NCBI GenBank assembly: GCA_023421135.1
Contig: JAEZUG010000024.1
Coordinates: 1-14,618, forward strand
From: Candidatus Cloacimonadota bacterium
Lineage (GTDB): Bacteria > Cloacimonadota > Cloacimonadia > Cloacimonadales > Cloacimonadaceae
Length of the DNA stretch: 14,618 nt
Reading direction: 5' to 3'
This document shows positions 1 to 8,700 of this stretch, piece after piece. Position 1 is the stretch's first letter, and each line of letters starts with the position of its first letter. A program made the position numbers and the translations under genes. Under the pieces are notes generated by a model that worked only from the letters and a program-made list of their open reading frames with translations, did no database searches and was not told where the DNA came from.

Positions 1-124
1 ACCGCAAGCTGTTTTCCGGGGACCCCCCGGTCGCTTCACCCCGGGCTATAGAATATCGCTCCTCCGGAGCTTGCGGGCAGACACGCCCCTACAAGTTAAT
101 AGTGAAAAGTTAATGGTGAATAGA

Positions 125-441
125 GCGCAGCCGCAGTCTCCCAGCTCCACACTTACCGGACTTGTCACTCCTCACTCGTCACTTGTCACTTTCTGATCAC
201 TGTTCACTGATCACTACCAAGCGTTTCTGCCAATTCGGAGATTGGCAGACCAGTTAAGCGTCAGCGGTGCAGCTCTGTTCACTGCGAGGCGCAGCCGCAG
301 TCTCCCAGCTTCACACTTACCGGACTCGTCACTCCTCACTCGTCACTTGTCACTTTCTGTTCACTGATCACTGCCAAGCGTTTCTGCCAATTCGGAGATT
401 GGCAGACCAGTTAAGCGTCAGCAGCGCAGCTCTGTTCACTG
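125..441. repeat. Long direct repeat, two copies (125-284 and 289-441)
   Basis: The copies are about 160 and 153 bp and differ mainly by a 7-base insertion in the first copy (near 194-203) and a few substitutions. Each starts at GCGCAGCCGCAGTCTCCCAG and ends in AGCTCTGTTCACTG. The 7-base length difference matches the length of the TGTTCAC-type unit that is amplified further right, so slippage or unequal exchange is a likely origin. Confidence 0.85.
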
Positions 442-510
442 ATCACTGCCAAGCGTTTCTGCCAATTCGGAGATTGGCAGACCAGTTAAGCGTCAGCAGC
501 GCAGCTCTGT
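361..510. repeat. 75-bp tandem repeat carrying an 8-bp-stem hairpin
   Basis: Two essentially identical 75-base units lie head to tail at 361-435 and 436-510. A third, slightly diverged copy lies at 204-279. Each unit contains the perfect inverted repeat CTGCCAAT-TCGGAG-ATTGGCAG at 227-248, 384-405 and 459-480. Because 75 is divisible by three, the array gives a false open reading frame with a 25-residue repeat. Confidence 0.9.
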
Positions 511-549
511 TCACTGTTCACTGTTCACTGTTCACTGTTCACTGTTAAC
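508..549. repeat. Heptamer microsatellite (TGTTCAC)5
   Basis: Five perfect copies of TGTTCAC run from 508 to 542, followed by a diverged sixth unit TGTTAAC (543-549). The array ends about 20 bases before the TTGACA element upstream of lepB, so copy-number change could in principle affect the distance to upstream sequence. Confidence 0.9.
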
Positions 550-568
550 CCAATCCGGGACATAATCC

Positions 569-604
569 TTGACATAAAAGCCGCCTTTTTAGGAATGCTA
601 TACA
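569..604 (+). promoter_or_regulatory. Possible promoter of the lepB operon
   Basis: A perfect -35-like TTGACA lies at 569-574 and an extended -10-like TGCTATACA at 596-604, just 27 bases upstream of the lepB start. The spacing between hexamers is 24 bases, longer than the usual 16-18. If real, the extended -10 probably acts alone or a different -35 is used. It is the only promoter-like sequence in the gap between the repeats and the gene. Confidence 0.35.
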
Positions 605-631
605 AAACTCGCTTAAGGAATCCGTAAAAAG

Positions 632-1549
632 ATGAGAGATAAAAAAGTCCAGGCCAAAAAGATGAGTGAGGAGCTCGCCTACACCATCAGCCCCATCCCG
701 GAAGGGAAGAAATTCCGCAAACGCAAACCCTTTGTGCAGGATTGGGTGGAAGCCATTCTCTTTGCCTTTGTAGTGGCTATGATCATACGTAACTATACTT
801 TCCAGAACTTTATGATCCCCACTTCCTCCATGGAAAAGACCCTTCTGGTGGGCGATTATCTGGTTGCCAACAAACTGAAGTATTATCTCACAGATCCCAA
901 ACGCGAGGATATCGTTACCTTCCGCTACCCTAAAATCCAGCCCGGGACCCCGGAGGACAGCCTGGCGGCAGATAACTTTATCAAGATCTTCGATCCCATA
1001 TACATCAATAAAAGCACCGCTTTTTCCAAGATGCCGCTGACATTTTTCCACATCACCTATTACAGCCGTCTGAATGTGGTGAAACGGGTGATCGGCATGC
1101 CCGGAGATATCGTGAGCGTGCGCGATAAGATCATCTATATCAATGGGAAAGAATTTACCCGGGGATATGAATGCTACGATATTGCCGATCCCTCTCCGCC
1201 GCTGGCGCCCCGGCAGGTCATCAAACACCGCTTTCCGCCTAATTATATAGACTATGTGGCGCAAAACCGCTGGTATGAGCCCTACATTGTGCCCGATCCC
1301 GCCGATAGCCTTAAGCTGGTGAATTTTAACCGGGATTGGTTTGGTCCGATCCGCGTGCCGGAAGGTAAGTACTTTGTGTTGGGCGATAACCGTGATGTGA
1401 GCGAGGATAGCCGCTATTGGGGCTTCCTGGATCGCAGGGACATCACCGGAACGCCTGCTTTTATCTTCTTCTCCAAAGGTATTGAATTCAATAAGCTCTA
1501 CGATACACCCCATATCAGATGGAACAGGATCTTCAGGAAAGCGCGCTAG
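632..1549 (+). CDS. lepB: Signal peptidase I
   Basis: This is the membrane-bound serine protease (S26A) that removes signal peptides from exported proteins on the outer face of the inner membrane. The 305-residue protein has a basic N-terminus, one clear membrane segment (about residues 38-52), then the family boxes: catalytic Ser66 in PTSSMEKT, the general-base Lys151 in VVKRVIGMPGD, and the C-terminal GDNRDVSEDSRYWGF box (251-265). Between the Ser and Lys boxes there is an enlarged region (about 85-148), as is common in Bacteroidota-type enzymes. Start choice: ATG 632 has AAGGA 12 bases upstream, rather far away; ATG 662 (Met11) is a possible alternative and would not affect any domain. It is the first gene of the operon and its end overlaps hemW by 31 bases. 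Confidence 0.95.
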   Translation: MRDKKVQAKKMSEELAYTISPIPEGKKFRKRKPFVQDWVEAILFAFVVAMIIRNYTFQNFMIPTSSMEKTLLVGDYLVANKLKYYLTDPKREDIVTFRYPKIQPGTPEDSLAADNFIKIFDPIYINKSTAFSKMPLTFFHITYYSRLNVVKRVIGMPGDIVSVRDKIIYINGKEFTRGYECYDIADPSPPLAPRQVIKHRFPPNYIDYVAQNRWYEPYIVPDPADSLKLVNFNRDWFGPIRVPEGKYFVLGDNRDVSEDSRYWGFLDRRDITGTPAFIFFSKGIEFNKLYDTPHIRWNRIFRKAR

Positions 1550-2658
1550 CAGTATATCTTCACATACCCTTCTGTCTGAGTAAATGCGGCTATTGCAGCT
1601 TTTTCTCAGAAGCCTACAATAGCGCCAAAATCCAAAACTACATAACTGATCTGAAGCGGGAGATCAAGCTCTATCAAAGCTTGTTTCCCGTTACCAATAC
1701 TGCCGATACGATCTATTTTGGCGGAGGAAGTCCCTCGCTGCTGCCGGCGGATGAGATCTCGGAGATTTGTGGAAGCTTCGGATATTGTGCCGATGCCGAG
1801 ATTAGCCTGGAAATCAATCCCATTCAGATCACACCAGCATATCTTACCAGTCTGTCTAAAACTCCGGTGAATCGTCTGTCTTTGGGCCTGCAATCGCGTT
1901 TGGATGGGGAATTGGACTTTTTGGAACGTAAACACCGGGATCAGGATACTGCCTCCAGAATCCAGCTACTACGGGATTTTGGCTACGATAACTTCTCGCT
2001 GGATCTGATCTACGGCTTGCCCGGTAGCAATCTGGAGGATCTGCAGCGCAATCTGGAGGGCTATCTGGAGCTTGCGCCCCGGCATATCTCCACCTATCTG
2101 CTCAGTCTGGACGAATCTTCGCTCTGGCAACGCTCCAATAGCGATAAAGCCAGGGCTGTGCAAGCTGTAGATGAAGACTTCTTGGCGGATTCCTATGCCT
2201 TGATCAGCAAGCGTTTAACCGAAGCCGGATATCTGCACTATGAGATCTCAAATTTTGCTCATCCCGGCTATGAATCCCGGCACAATCTGCATTATTGGCA
2301 GAGTGACGATTATCTGGGCCTGGGTGCCTCGGCGACTGGGTTCCTGGAGGGAGTGCGTTACAACAACCCCGCTGATCTGGCAGAATATGCCCGAAACCTT
2401 GATGAGGGGGAGCTTCGACCCGATCGGGAGCTTGCTGATAACCTGAAAATGGATTATATTATCATGGGTTTACGCACTGCGAAGGGAATCGATCGTCAGA
2501 AATCCATCCAAGCTTTGGGAGTCGATCTCTGGCAGGAAAAGGCGGAAACCCTGGCCCGCTTGGAAGCCTTGGGCCTGATTATCCGGGATGAAGAGCGTTT
2601 GGCACTCTGTCCCGAAGCATACTTTATCTCAAATGCCGTGATAGGGGAATTGATCTGA
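1519..2658 (+). CDS. hemW: Radical SAM haem chaperone HemW
   Basis: HemW belongs to the coproporphyrinogen-dehydrogenase-like radical SAM family. Members bind haem and a 4Fe-4S cluster and are thought to deliver haem to target proteins; they are often mislabelled as HemN. Evidence: YLHIPFC then Cys19-x3-Cys23-x2-Cys26 (cluster ligands, in the HemW pattern CxxxCxYCxF), the SAM-binding FGGGSPSLL (67-75), the late HYEISNFA and HNLHYWQSDDYLGLGA blocks, and a C-terminal HemN_C-like region. The 379-residue length fits the family. The true HemN pattern, with a further cysteine after the triad, is absent (Phe28 occupies that place). ATG 1519 lies inside lepB and no other start codon occurs between it and the YLHIPFC motif, so the 31-base overlap seems real. 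The stop shares one base with the next start (TGATG). Confidence 0.93.
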   Translation: MEQDLQESALAVYLHIPFCLSKCGYCSFFSEAYNSAKIQNYITDLKREIKLYQSLFPVTNTADTIYFGGGSPSLLPADEISEICGSFGYCADAEISLEINPIQITPAYLTSLSKTPVNRLSLGLQSRLDGELDFLERKHRDQDTASRIQLLRDFGYDNFSLDLIYGLPGSNLEDLQRNLEGYLELAPRHISTYLLSLDESSLWQRSNSDKARAVQAVDEDFLADSYALISKRLTEAGYLHYEISNFAHPGYESRHNLHYWQSDDYLGLGASATGFLEGVRYNNPADLAEYARNLDEGELRPDRELADNLKMDYIIMGLRTAKGIDRQKSIQALGVDLWQEKAETLARLEALGLIIRDEERLALCPEAYFISNAVIGELI

Positions 2659-3593
2659 TGAACATACGGGAGCTCAGGATTATCCTGGCAGAAGCGATCG
2701 AAGGCACAGAGTTTTCCGGCAAGGTTTACTTTGTGGGCGGAGCTGTGCGCGATTTTATGATGCAGCGCCAAACTCCGGATTATGATCTAACTGTGGAGAT
2801 TCCCGATGGCGGCATACGTCTGGCTTCATTTCTGCAGGAAAAGCTGGGCACTCCTCCTCCAAAGCTTCATTCTCAATTTGGCACAGCCCTGCTGCAATAC
2901 CGGGGTGATAACCTGGAATTTGTGATGACCCGCAAGGAAGAGTATCTGCCCGGCAACCGCAATCCCAAGGTCTCTTTTGCCAGCCTGGAAGAAGATATCA
3001 TGAGGCGGGATTTTACCATCAATACTCTGCTATTGAGTGTGAGCGGAGGCAGCCTGCAAGATCCCACCAGGCGGGGTTTGAAGGATATCATGGATGGTTT
3101 GATCCGCTGCACCGGGGATCCCTATCGCAGTTTCAGCGAGGATCCCGTGAGGATGCTCAGAGCCATCCGTTTTGCCTGTTTACTGAATTTTCAGATCGAT
3201 GAGCGCTGTTGGATAGCCATCCGGGAGAAAGCCCCGCTGGTGGCAAGCCTCAGCCAACCACGGCTCGAAACAGAGCTGAGCCGGATCATGGTTTGCGTAC
3301 CTTCCAAATCCACCCGGCAATCTCAGACCGGAGAGCCTGAGCCAGGGCGGGGATACCGTCTCTTGCGCGAATCCGGGATTGTCGCTGCCCTGGATCCCGG
3401 GCTTCGGGATCATCTGGCGCTGCTCTCTGAGCATAGTTTTAGCCTGCTTCCCCGTCAATTGGGAGAGCGGTTTGGAGTGTTGGGAGCCTCCAGAATCCGG
3501 GAAATGATGCAGGTAGCCGAGGCTTCCTGGTATCGTAATCCCAAGCTGAGTCCGGATGATCTGATCAATCTGCTGGCGGAGGCTGAGCAGTGA
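2658..3593 (+). CDS. cca: CCA tRNA nucleotidyltransferase / poly(A) polymerase family protein
   Basis: This is a class II nucleotidyltransferase of the family that adds CCA (or part of it) to tRNA 3' ends, or poly(A) tails to RNA, in the cytoplasm. Visible motifs are VGGAVRD (26-32), the catalytic DYD pair (Asp41, Asp43), the LEFVMTRKEEY block with an acidic residue at 87, the RRDFTINTL block (116-124), the DPTRRGLKDIMDG and GDP blocks, EDPVRMLRAIRFA (161-173) and PRLETELSRIM. At 311 residues it is shorter than typical full CCA enzymes (about 380-450) and there is no HD domain. The C-terminal body is abbreviated, so A-adding or CC-adding specificity, or another RNA substrate, cannot be excluded. 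The start overlaps the hemW stop by one base, and the stop overlaps the next GTG start in a GTGA arrangement, showing translational coupling. Confidence 0.85.
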   Translation: MNIRELRIILAEAIEGTEFSGKVYFVGGAVRDFMMQRQTPDYDLTVEIPDGGIRLASFLQEKLGTPPPKLHSQFGTALLQYRGDNLEFVMTRKEEYLPGNRNPKVSFASLEEDIMRRDFTINTLLLSVSGGSLQDPTRRGLKDIMDGLIRCTGDPYRSFSEDPVRMLRAIRFACLLNFQIDERCWIAIREKAPLVASLSQPRLETELSRIMVCVPSKSTRQSQTGEPEPGRGYRLLRESGIVAALDPGLRDHLALLSEHSFSLLPRQLGERFGVLGASRIREMMQVAEASWYRNPKLSPDDLINLLAEAEQ

Positions 3594-4837
3594 AGCGCAG
3601 CCTCGTTCTCCTGTTCTGCCTGCTGGCAATCGCACTCAAGGGGGAGCTGCTGATCCCCATGGATCGCAGCCAGTCCAACCACCTCAAAGCCTATGGTGTT
3701 GCCTTTTCCGCTCTGAAAGAGCAGTATGCTGTGAAATGGCTTCTGAACTATCGCGGCGGGAGCTTCCTGATGCCGGAAACGGCGGATCTGATCGGCCTCT
3801 GTAATATCCGGGGAGTACGCTTTGAATCTGTGGGTGGAGCGGAGCTTGCCGCCATTCTCACCGAGATTCAGGAAAGCAATATGGAAGTGGTAGTGCTGGA
3901 AAAAGAGCCCACGATTGCTGTCTATATCCCGCCCAGCACGCTGCCCTGGGACGACGCTGTGTCTATGGCTCTGGAGTATGCCGAGATCGAATATACCAGG
4001 CTTTGGGACGAGGAAGTCTTGCGGGGGGAACTCAGCGATTACGATTGGTTGCATCTGCATCATGAGGATTTCACGGGGCAATATGGCAAGTTTTATGGCT
4101 CCTATCGCTATGCTTCCTGGTATCAGGCGGATGTGAGAGTCAATGAAGAAATGGCTTCGCGTCTGGGCTATTCCAAGGTTTGGGAGCTCAAGCATGCCGT
4201 GGCAGAGAAGATCCGGGAATTTGTGGAGGGCGGAGGCTTCCTCTTTGCTATGTGTGGAGCGGTGGACACCATCGATATCGCTTTGGCGGCCGCGGGGTTG
4301 GATATTGTGGATTCTGCCATCGATGGAGATGGGTTGAGCCCGGATTATCAAAACAGGCTGGATTTTGGCCGCACCTTTGCCTTTGATGACTTTCAAATCA
4401 AGCCCAATCCCTATGAATATGAGTTTTCCAATATAGATGCCAGTGACTACTCCCGCTTGCGTGGGGCAGAGGCAGATTATTTTCAGCTCTTTGATTTCTC
4501 TGCGAAGTATGACCCCGTGCCCACCATGCTGACTCAGTGCCATACCAATGTGGTAAATGGATTTATGGGGCAGACCACTGCCTTTTTTAAAGATAAGATC
4601 AAGCCCAGCGTGATAATCCTGGGGGAAGTGCCGGGACAGAATGAGGTGAAGTATCTGCATGGCAATCTGGGCAGAGGAACCTTCACTTTCTTCGGGGGAC
4701 ACGATCCGGAAGACTATCAGCATAAGGTGGGAGATCCCGAGACTATTCTGGAGCTCCATAAGAACTCACCGGGCTATCGCCTGATCCTGAATAACATTCT
4801 TTTCCCTGCTGCGGAAAAGAAACAGCTAAAGACATAG
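3590..4837 (+). CDS. Exported protein of unknown function (sometimes named asparagine synthetase B-like)
   Basis: The product has 415 residues. A GTG start at 3590 overlaps the preceding stop (GTGA) and has a good ribosome binding site, GGAGG at 3578-3582. The N-terminus MKRSLVLLFCLLAIALKGE looks like a signal peptide; Cys10 is not in a lipobox. Following it are LLIPMDRSQSNHLKAYG (21-37) and WLLNYRGGSF. The middle has a DYDWLHLHHEDFTGQYGKFY block and an IREFVEGGGFLFAMCGAVDT block, and the end has NLGRGTFTFFGGHDPEDYQH. I recall related proteins in Bacteroidota databases under the label 'asparagine synthetase B', but I see no N-terminal catalytic Cys2 and no PP-loop of AsnB, so that name is not supported. 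The glycine-rich blocks around FAMCG and FFGGHDPED resemble a glutamine-amidotransferase-like (GATase1/ThuA-like) fold, which is only inference. The place in an envelope-gene operon fits a periplasmic role. Confidence 0.75.
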   Translation: MKRSLVLLFCLLAIALKGELLIPMDRSQSNHLKAYGVAFSALKEQYAVKWLLNYRGGSFLMPETADLIGLCNIRGVRFESVGGAELAAILTEIQESNMEVVVLEKEPTIAVYIPPSTLPWDDAVSMALEYAEIEYTRLWDEEVLRGELSDYDWLHLHHEDFTGQYGKFYGSYRYASWYQADVRVNEEMASRLGYSKVWELKHAVAEKIREFVEGGGFLFAMCGAVDTIDIALAAAGLDIVDSAIDGDGLSPDYQNRLDFGRTFAFDDFQIKPNPYEYEFSNIDASDYSRLRGAEADYFQLFDFSAKYDPVPTMLTQCHTNVVNGFMGQTTAFFKDKIKPSVIILGEVPGQNEVKYLHGNLGRGTFTFFGGHDPEDYQHKVGDPETILELHKNSPGYRLILNNILFPAAEKKQLKT

Positions 4838-4844
4838 GAAGAAG

Positions 4845-5747
4845 ATGAGCAAGTTTTATCCGCATCTCTACAAGACCTACCTCAAGGTTGGCATCTACAG
4901 CCTGGTGGTTTTCATCATCCTGATAGTAAGCTATCTATGGTTAACCGGCAGGATGAGTATGAATAAGCAGAGGCCGCTTCTGGTGAAGTTTGAGGACGTG
5001 ATGGGCCTGGAAGTGGGAGATAAGATCATGTTTCGCGGCATGGAAGCCGGAAGGGTGCGCAAGATTGCCATGCTGGGAGATCAAATCCTGGTGAGCGGGC
5101 TCATCTCCAAAGAGATTCAGCTCAAGGAAGGAGCGCGTTTTTATGTGAGCGATAGTTCCCTGATGGGTGGTAAGAACCTCAATATCATCCAGGGCACAGG
5201 TCCGGGGCTTCTGGCTCTGAATTCCACTCAGTCGGGAGAGAGTCCGGCAGGGATCATGACTGTGCTGCTCAAGGCTTCCACGGCAGTGGATGAACTGAGC
5301 GGGCTGCTGGCTGATCTGCGTTCTGAAGGTGGCATGCTGGATAAAGGCGGGAATCTTCTGGAACGCACCAATCAGGCAGTGAGCGGTCTGGATGGCATGG
5401 CTTCCGAGGTCAAAACCGAGCTCAGCGCCACTTTGGACAAGGTGGATCTCCTCACTCGTAATATCAACCGGGTGGTGGAGGAAAACGATAGTGGCATCAG
5501 AGGCATTGTGGCCAGCACTCCTGCCACCTTGGGCAATGTCAATACTACTCTGGACAGTTTGCAGGAGCTTTCCGGCAGGCTATCGCAGACTCTGTCTTCC
5601 ATCCAATCGGGAAGTGGAACTGCTGCACGTTTGATCAATGACGAGCAGCTTTACCAACGCATGCTGCAGTCCATCGAGCGCTTGGACACTCTGATCGCAG
5701 ACGTTCAGGCCAATCCCCGTAAATACATCAAGTTCAGCCTCTTTTAG
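4845..5747 (+). CDS. MCE/MlaD family lipid-transport protein
   Basis: MCE proteins bind lipid in the periplasm and form rings or tunnels with an ABC transporter (MlaE permease, MlaF ATPase) to move lipids between inner and outer membrane. The 300-residue protein has one N-terminal membrane anchor (about 14-34), one MCE domain (about 44-118, with VKFEDVMGLEVGDKIMFRGM and an AGRVRKI segment), and a long, likely helical/coiled region (about 140-285). It ends in the characteristic NPRKYIKFSLF tail (290-300). AGGAA lies just before ATG 4845, 7 bases after the preceding stop. No mlaE- or mlaF-like gene is in this window, so the transporter partner must be elsewhere. The downstream gene, 8 bases on, encodes an outer-membrane barrel protein. 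Confidence 0.9.
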   Translation: MSKFYPHLYKTYLKVGIYSLVVFIILIVSYLWLTGRMSMNKQRPLLVKFEDVMGLEVGDKIMFRGMEAGRVRKIAMLGDQILVSGLISKEIQLKEGARFYVSDSSLMGGKNLNIIQGTGPGLLALNSTQSGESPAGIMTVLLKASTAVDELSGLLADLRSEGGMLDKGGNLLERTNQAVSGLDGMASEVKTELSATLDKVDLLTRNINRVVEENDSGIRGIVASTPATLGNVNTTLDSLQELSGRLSQTLSSIQSGSGTAARLINDEQLYQRMLQSIERLDTLIADVQANPRKYIKFSLF

Positions 5748-5755
5748 GAAATAAT

Positions 5756-8700
5756 ATGAAAAGAATATATCTGCTTCTTGCCCTGAGTATCAGCTTAGCT
5801 CTGCTGCAGGGTTATAGCTTCGGACAGAATAAGGTCAACAGCCAGCAAACGGACTGGGCCTATATTGAGACCTTGCACTTCGATATCTACTACCCTTCGG
5901 ATCAACCGGACTTTGGCAAGCTGGCAGCCCTGATGGCGGAGGATCGTTATTACTACATCAAAGGCGTGCTCAAATATCCCATCACAACCCGGATTCCGGT
6001 GATCTTCTATAAATCCAAGAACGAGTTTCAGACCACCAATATCATCTATCCCCTGCTCTCCGAGGGAGTAGGAGGTTTTACTGAAAGCCTCAAGAACCGG
6101 GTGGTGGTGCCCTTCGAAGGCAGCTATGCCGCACTGGAAGAATTGCTTACCCACGAGCTTACTCATGCTTATTTGAATGCTTTGGACAATCGTCTGGCCA
6201 GCACTTTCCGCTCACTGAGACCTACCTCATTTCCTTTCTGGTTCTCTGAAGGCCTGCCGGAATACCTTTCTGTAGGTGGTGAGGACGATTACAACAACAT
6301 GTTTATCCTTGATATGGTGGTGAACGATAATCTCCCCAGCTTGGAGAATATCTACGGGTATCTCGCTTATCGTCTGGGAGAGTCCTTTCTGACTTATCTG
6401 GGCAAGACCTATGGCTCGGACAAGGTGAGTGAATTCTTCTACAACACCCGTTCTGCGGGAGATCTTGACAGCGCCAGTAGTAGCGTCTTTGGCATGGAAT
6501 TCGAGGATCTGGAATCTCGCTGGAAATACCAGCTCAAGAGGGATTACTTCCCTGTAGTGAATAGCCATGGTATCCCTTCGGAATTATATGAACAGGTAAC
6601 CGATGACAGTGAGGACGGTTCCTATTTCAACCAGGCTCCCCGCTACAGTCCGGATGGCTCCCGTTATGTCTATTTCTCCAATCAGGGAGCTCGCTATTCC
6701 ATCTGGATGGCAGGTTCCCAAGGCTTTGCCGAGCCTCGTAAGATTATCACCGGAGAAGCCACCGGTGCTATGGAGGAGTTCTATTACTTCCGCTCCAACC
6801 TTAGCTGGTTTCCGGACAACCGCAGGATAGCCTTTGTGGCCAAGACTTCTGATGGTGATCGCATACATATCGCTGATGTGGAGAGAGAAAGGATAGAGCG
6901 CTCCATCAGCATCCCTCAGCTTTCTGCTATCTTTGAAGTGGATATCTCCCCCGATGGCAGCAGGATAGCCTTGGCAGGGCAGGCAGGATTGCAGACTGAC
7001 CTCTTTATCTATGATCTCAACACAGGCTTCACCACCCGGCTCACCAATGATCTCTATAACGATCTGCAGCCTCGCTTCTCTCCCGATGGAACCATGCTGG
7101 CATATTCCTCCGAGCGCAGAGGAAGCTCTGCAACAGAAGGCTATTTTGGTGGAATGACCAAGAACATCTTTAGCATAGACCTGGCAAGCAGGGAGATCAA
7201 GCAGCACACTTTTGAGCAAGACAACTGCATCAAACCTTTCTGGGATGCCACAGGCACCCGGATTATCTATATCTCCGATCAGGGGGGCATCAGCAACCTG
7301 CACGTGATAGACACCCAGAATTCCAGCCGGGCTGAACTTAGCTCCACCCTGGCAGGGATTGACAGCGCTGATATCTCCGAAGAGACAGGCGGCATGGTGC
7401 TCTCCATCTACTTCAAAGGAGCCTGGAATATCTTCAGCGCTCAGAATCCTCTCACCGAAGCCAGCTTTGAGAGCTATCGACCTTCTGAACCTGTTTCTCA
7501 GACGGAGAACCTGCTGAGCGATATCCCCTGGCAAAGCCTGGATAACTATGGACGCCGGGAGCGGCAGATCATTCCCAGTCCCAAACCCAGCCAGGTGCGA
7601 GACCTGCGTCGTCCCTTCTTCGGCGAGCTGGACTATCCCCCGGAAGACTCTTTGCAAGCAGTTATAGACTACGAGTGGGATCGTCGTCCGACCAGCCCGG
7701 GAGCAGTGGTTCCCAGCTCCAAAGACTACCGTACCAAGTTCCATCTGGATAGTCTCTGGGGAGGTTTTGCCTATGGTTCCGGAGCCGGTGCCTATGGAAA
7801 CCTGGAGCTGGGATTCAGCGACCTGATGGGCGATCACGGCATTGGCCTGAATCTGGGAATCTCCGGTAAGATCGAGAATTCGAACATCCTGCTCACCTAC
7901 CTGTATCTGAAGAAACGGGCAGATTATGGAGTGGGAATTTACAACCTCTTTGACCAGAACTACTATCGTAGCTTCAACAACAATCCGGAGCCGGATTACT
8001 ATCGCACCAGGCAGCGAGAGACAGGCCTTTATCTCTTGGTGCGTTATCCCTTCAACCGCTTCTGGCGGATAGATCTGGAGCAGCGGCTCTACCAGTGGGA
8101 ATATCATCAGGATTCCTGGCTCTGGGATAGCACCTGGACAGAAGGTGAATGGATAAACGACACCTATCCGCTGGACAATCCCTGGGAACCGGTCAGCAGC
8201 CTCACATATTCTCCGGGGCTCAGCATTGTTCATGACAACACCATCTATGGCTCTACCGGCCCGATGGTAGGCTGGCGGGCATATTACAATATTCGCAAGA
8301 GCTTTGCCGGAGAAAACATGGATTTCCTCACGAACTATCTGGATCTGCGCAGCTACAATCTCTTCAGCCGGCGCTATGCCTGGGCAAACCGTTTGATTGC
8401 CGGGATCAGCACAGGTGGAAACCCTCAAAGATTCAACCTGGGCGGATACTATGGCGTTCGTGCTTATGATGGAGATCTCTCCGGAGAGAAGAAAGTGATG
8501 CTCAATAGCGAGCTGCGCTTCCCCTTCTTTGACAACCTTGCCATGGCTTTTCCTCTGCCGATCACGCTCAGTGGTCTCAGAGGTGCCTTCTTTACTGATC
8601 TGGGCGGAGTGTGGGATGAGAACAGCAAGTTCCGTGGCATGCAGAACGGCCGGCTCAAAGATCTCAAGCTGGGCTATGGCTTTGGCCCCCGGCTCAATCT

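Larger units (their letters stand above)
1..549. repeat. Gene-free repeat-rich region upstream of lepB
   Basis: I see no credible gene here. From left to right there is a 9-bp inverted repeat (2-10 with 68-76) enclosing GC-rich sequence, a 14-bp tandem duplication (93-106 and 107-120, 13 of 14 identical), a long direct repeat in two copies (125-284 and 289-441), a 75-bp tandem repeat (361-435 and 436-510), and a heptamer array. The whole stretch is rich in TCACT/TTCAC words. The related words AGTGACGAGTGA occur in inverted orientation after znuB near 12959-12977. This looks like decayed or amplified intergenic repeat DNA rather than a gene or a regulatory leader. Confidence 0.8.

Noticed and set aside
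267..548. 93-residue + strand reading frame with an internal 25-residue repeat
   Set aside because: It lies entirely on the 75-bp tandem repeat and the heptamer array; the repeat length divisible by three creates the frame. There is no ribosome binding site or known domain.
545..1513. 322-residue reading frame on the - strand opposite lepB
   Set aside because: lepB has the full set of signal peptidase motifs; the antisense frame has none.
3455..4759. 434-residue reading frame on the - strand opposite the 3590 gene
   Set aside because: The + strand gene has a good start site, a signal peptide and operon coupling; the antisense product resembles no known protein.
6584..8428. 614-residue reading frame on the - strand opposite the large surface protein gene
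   Set aside because: It is a shadow of the real gene's codon use; the + strand product has clear domains and a ribosome binding site, while the - strand frame has no recognisable motif.
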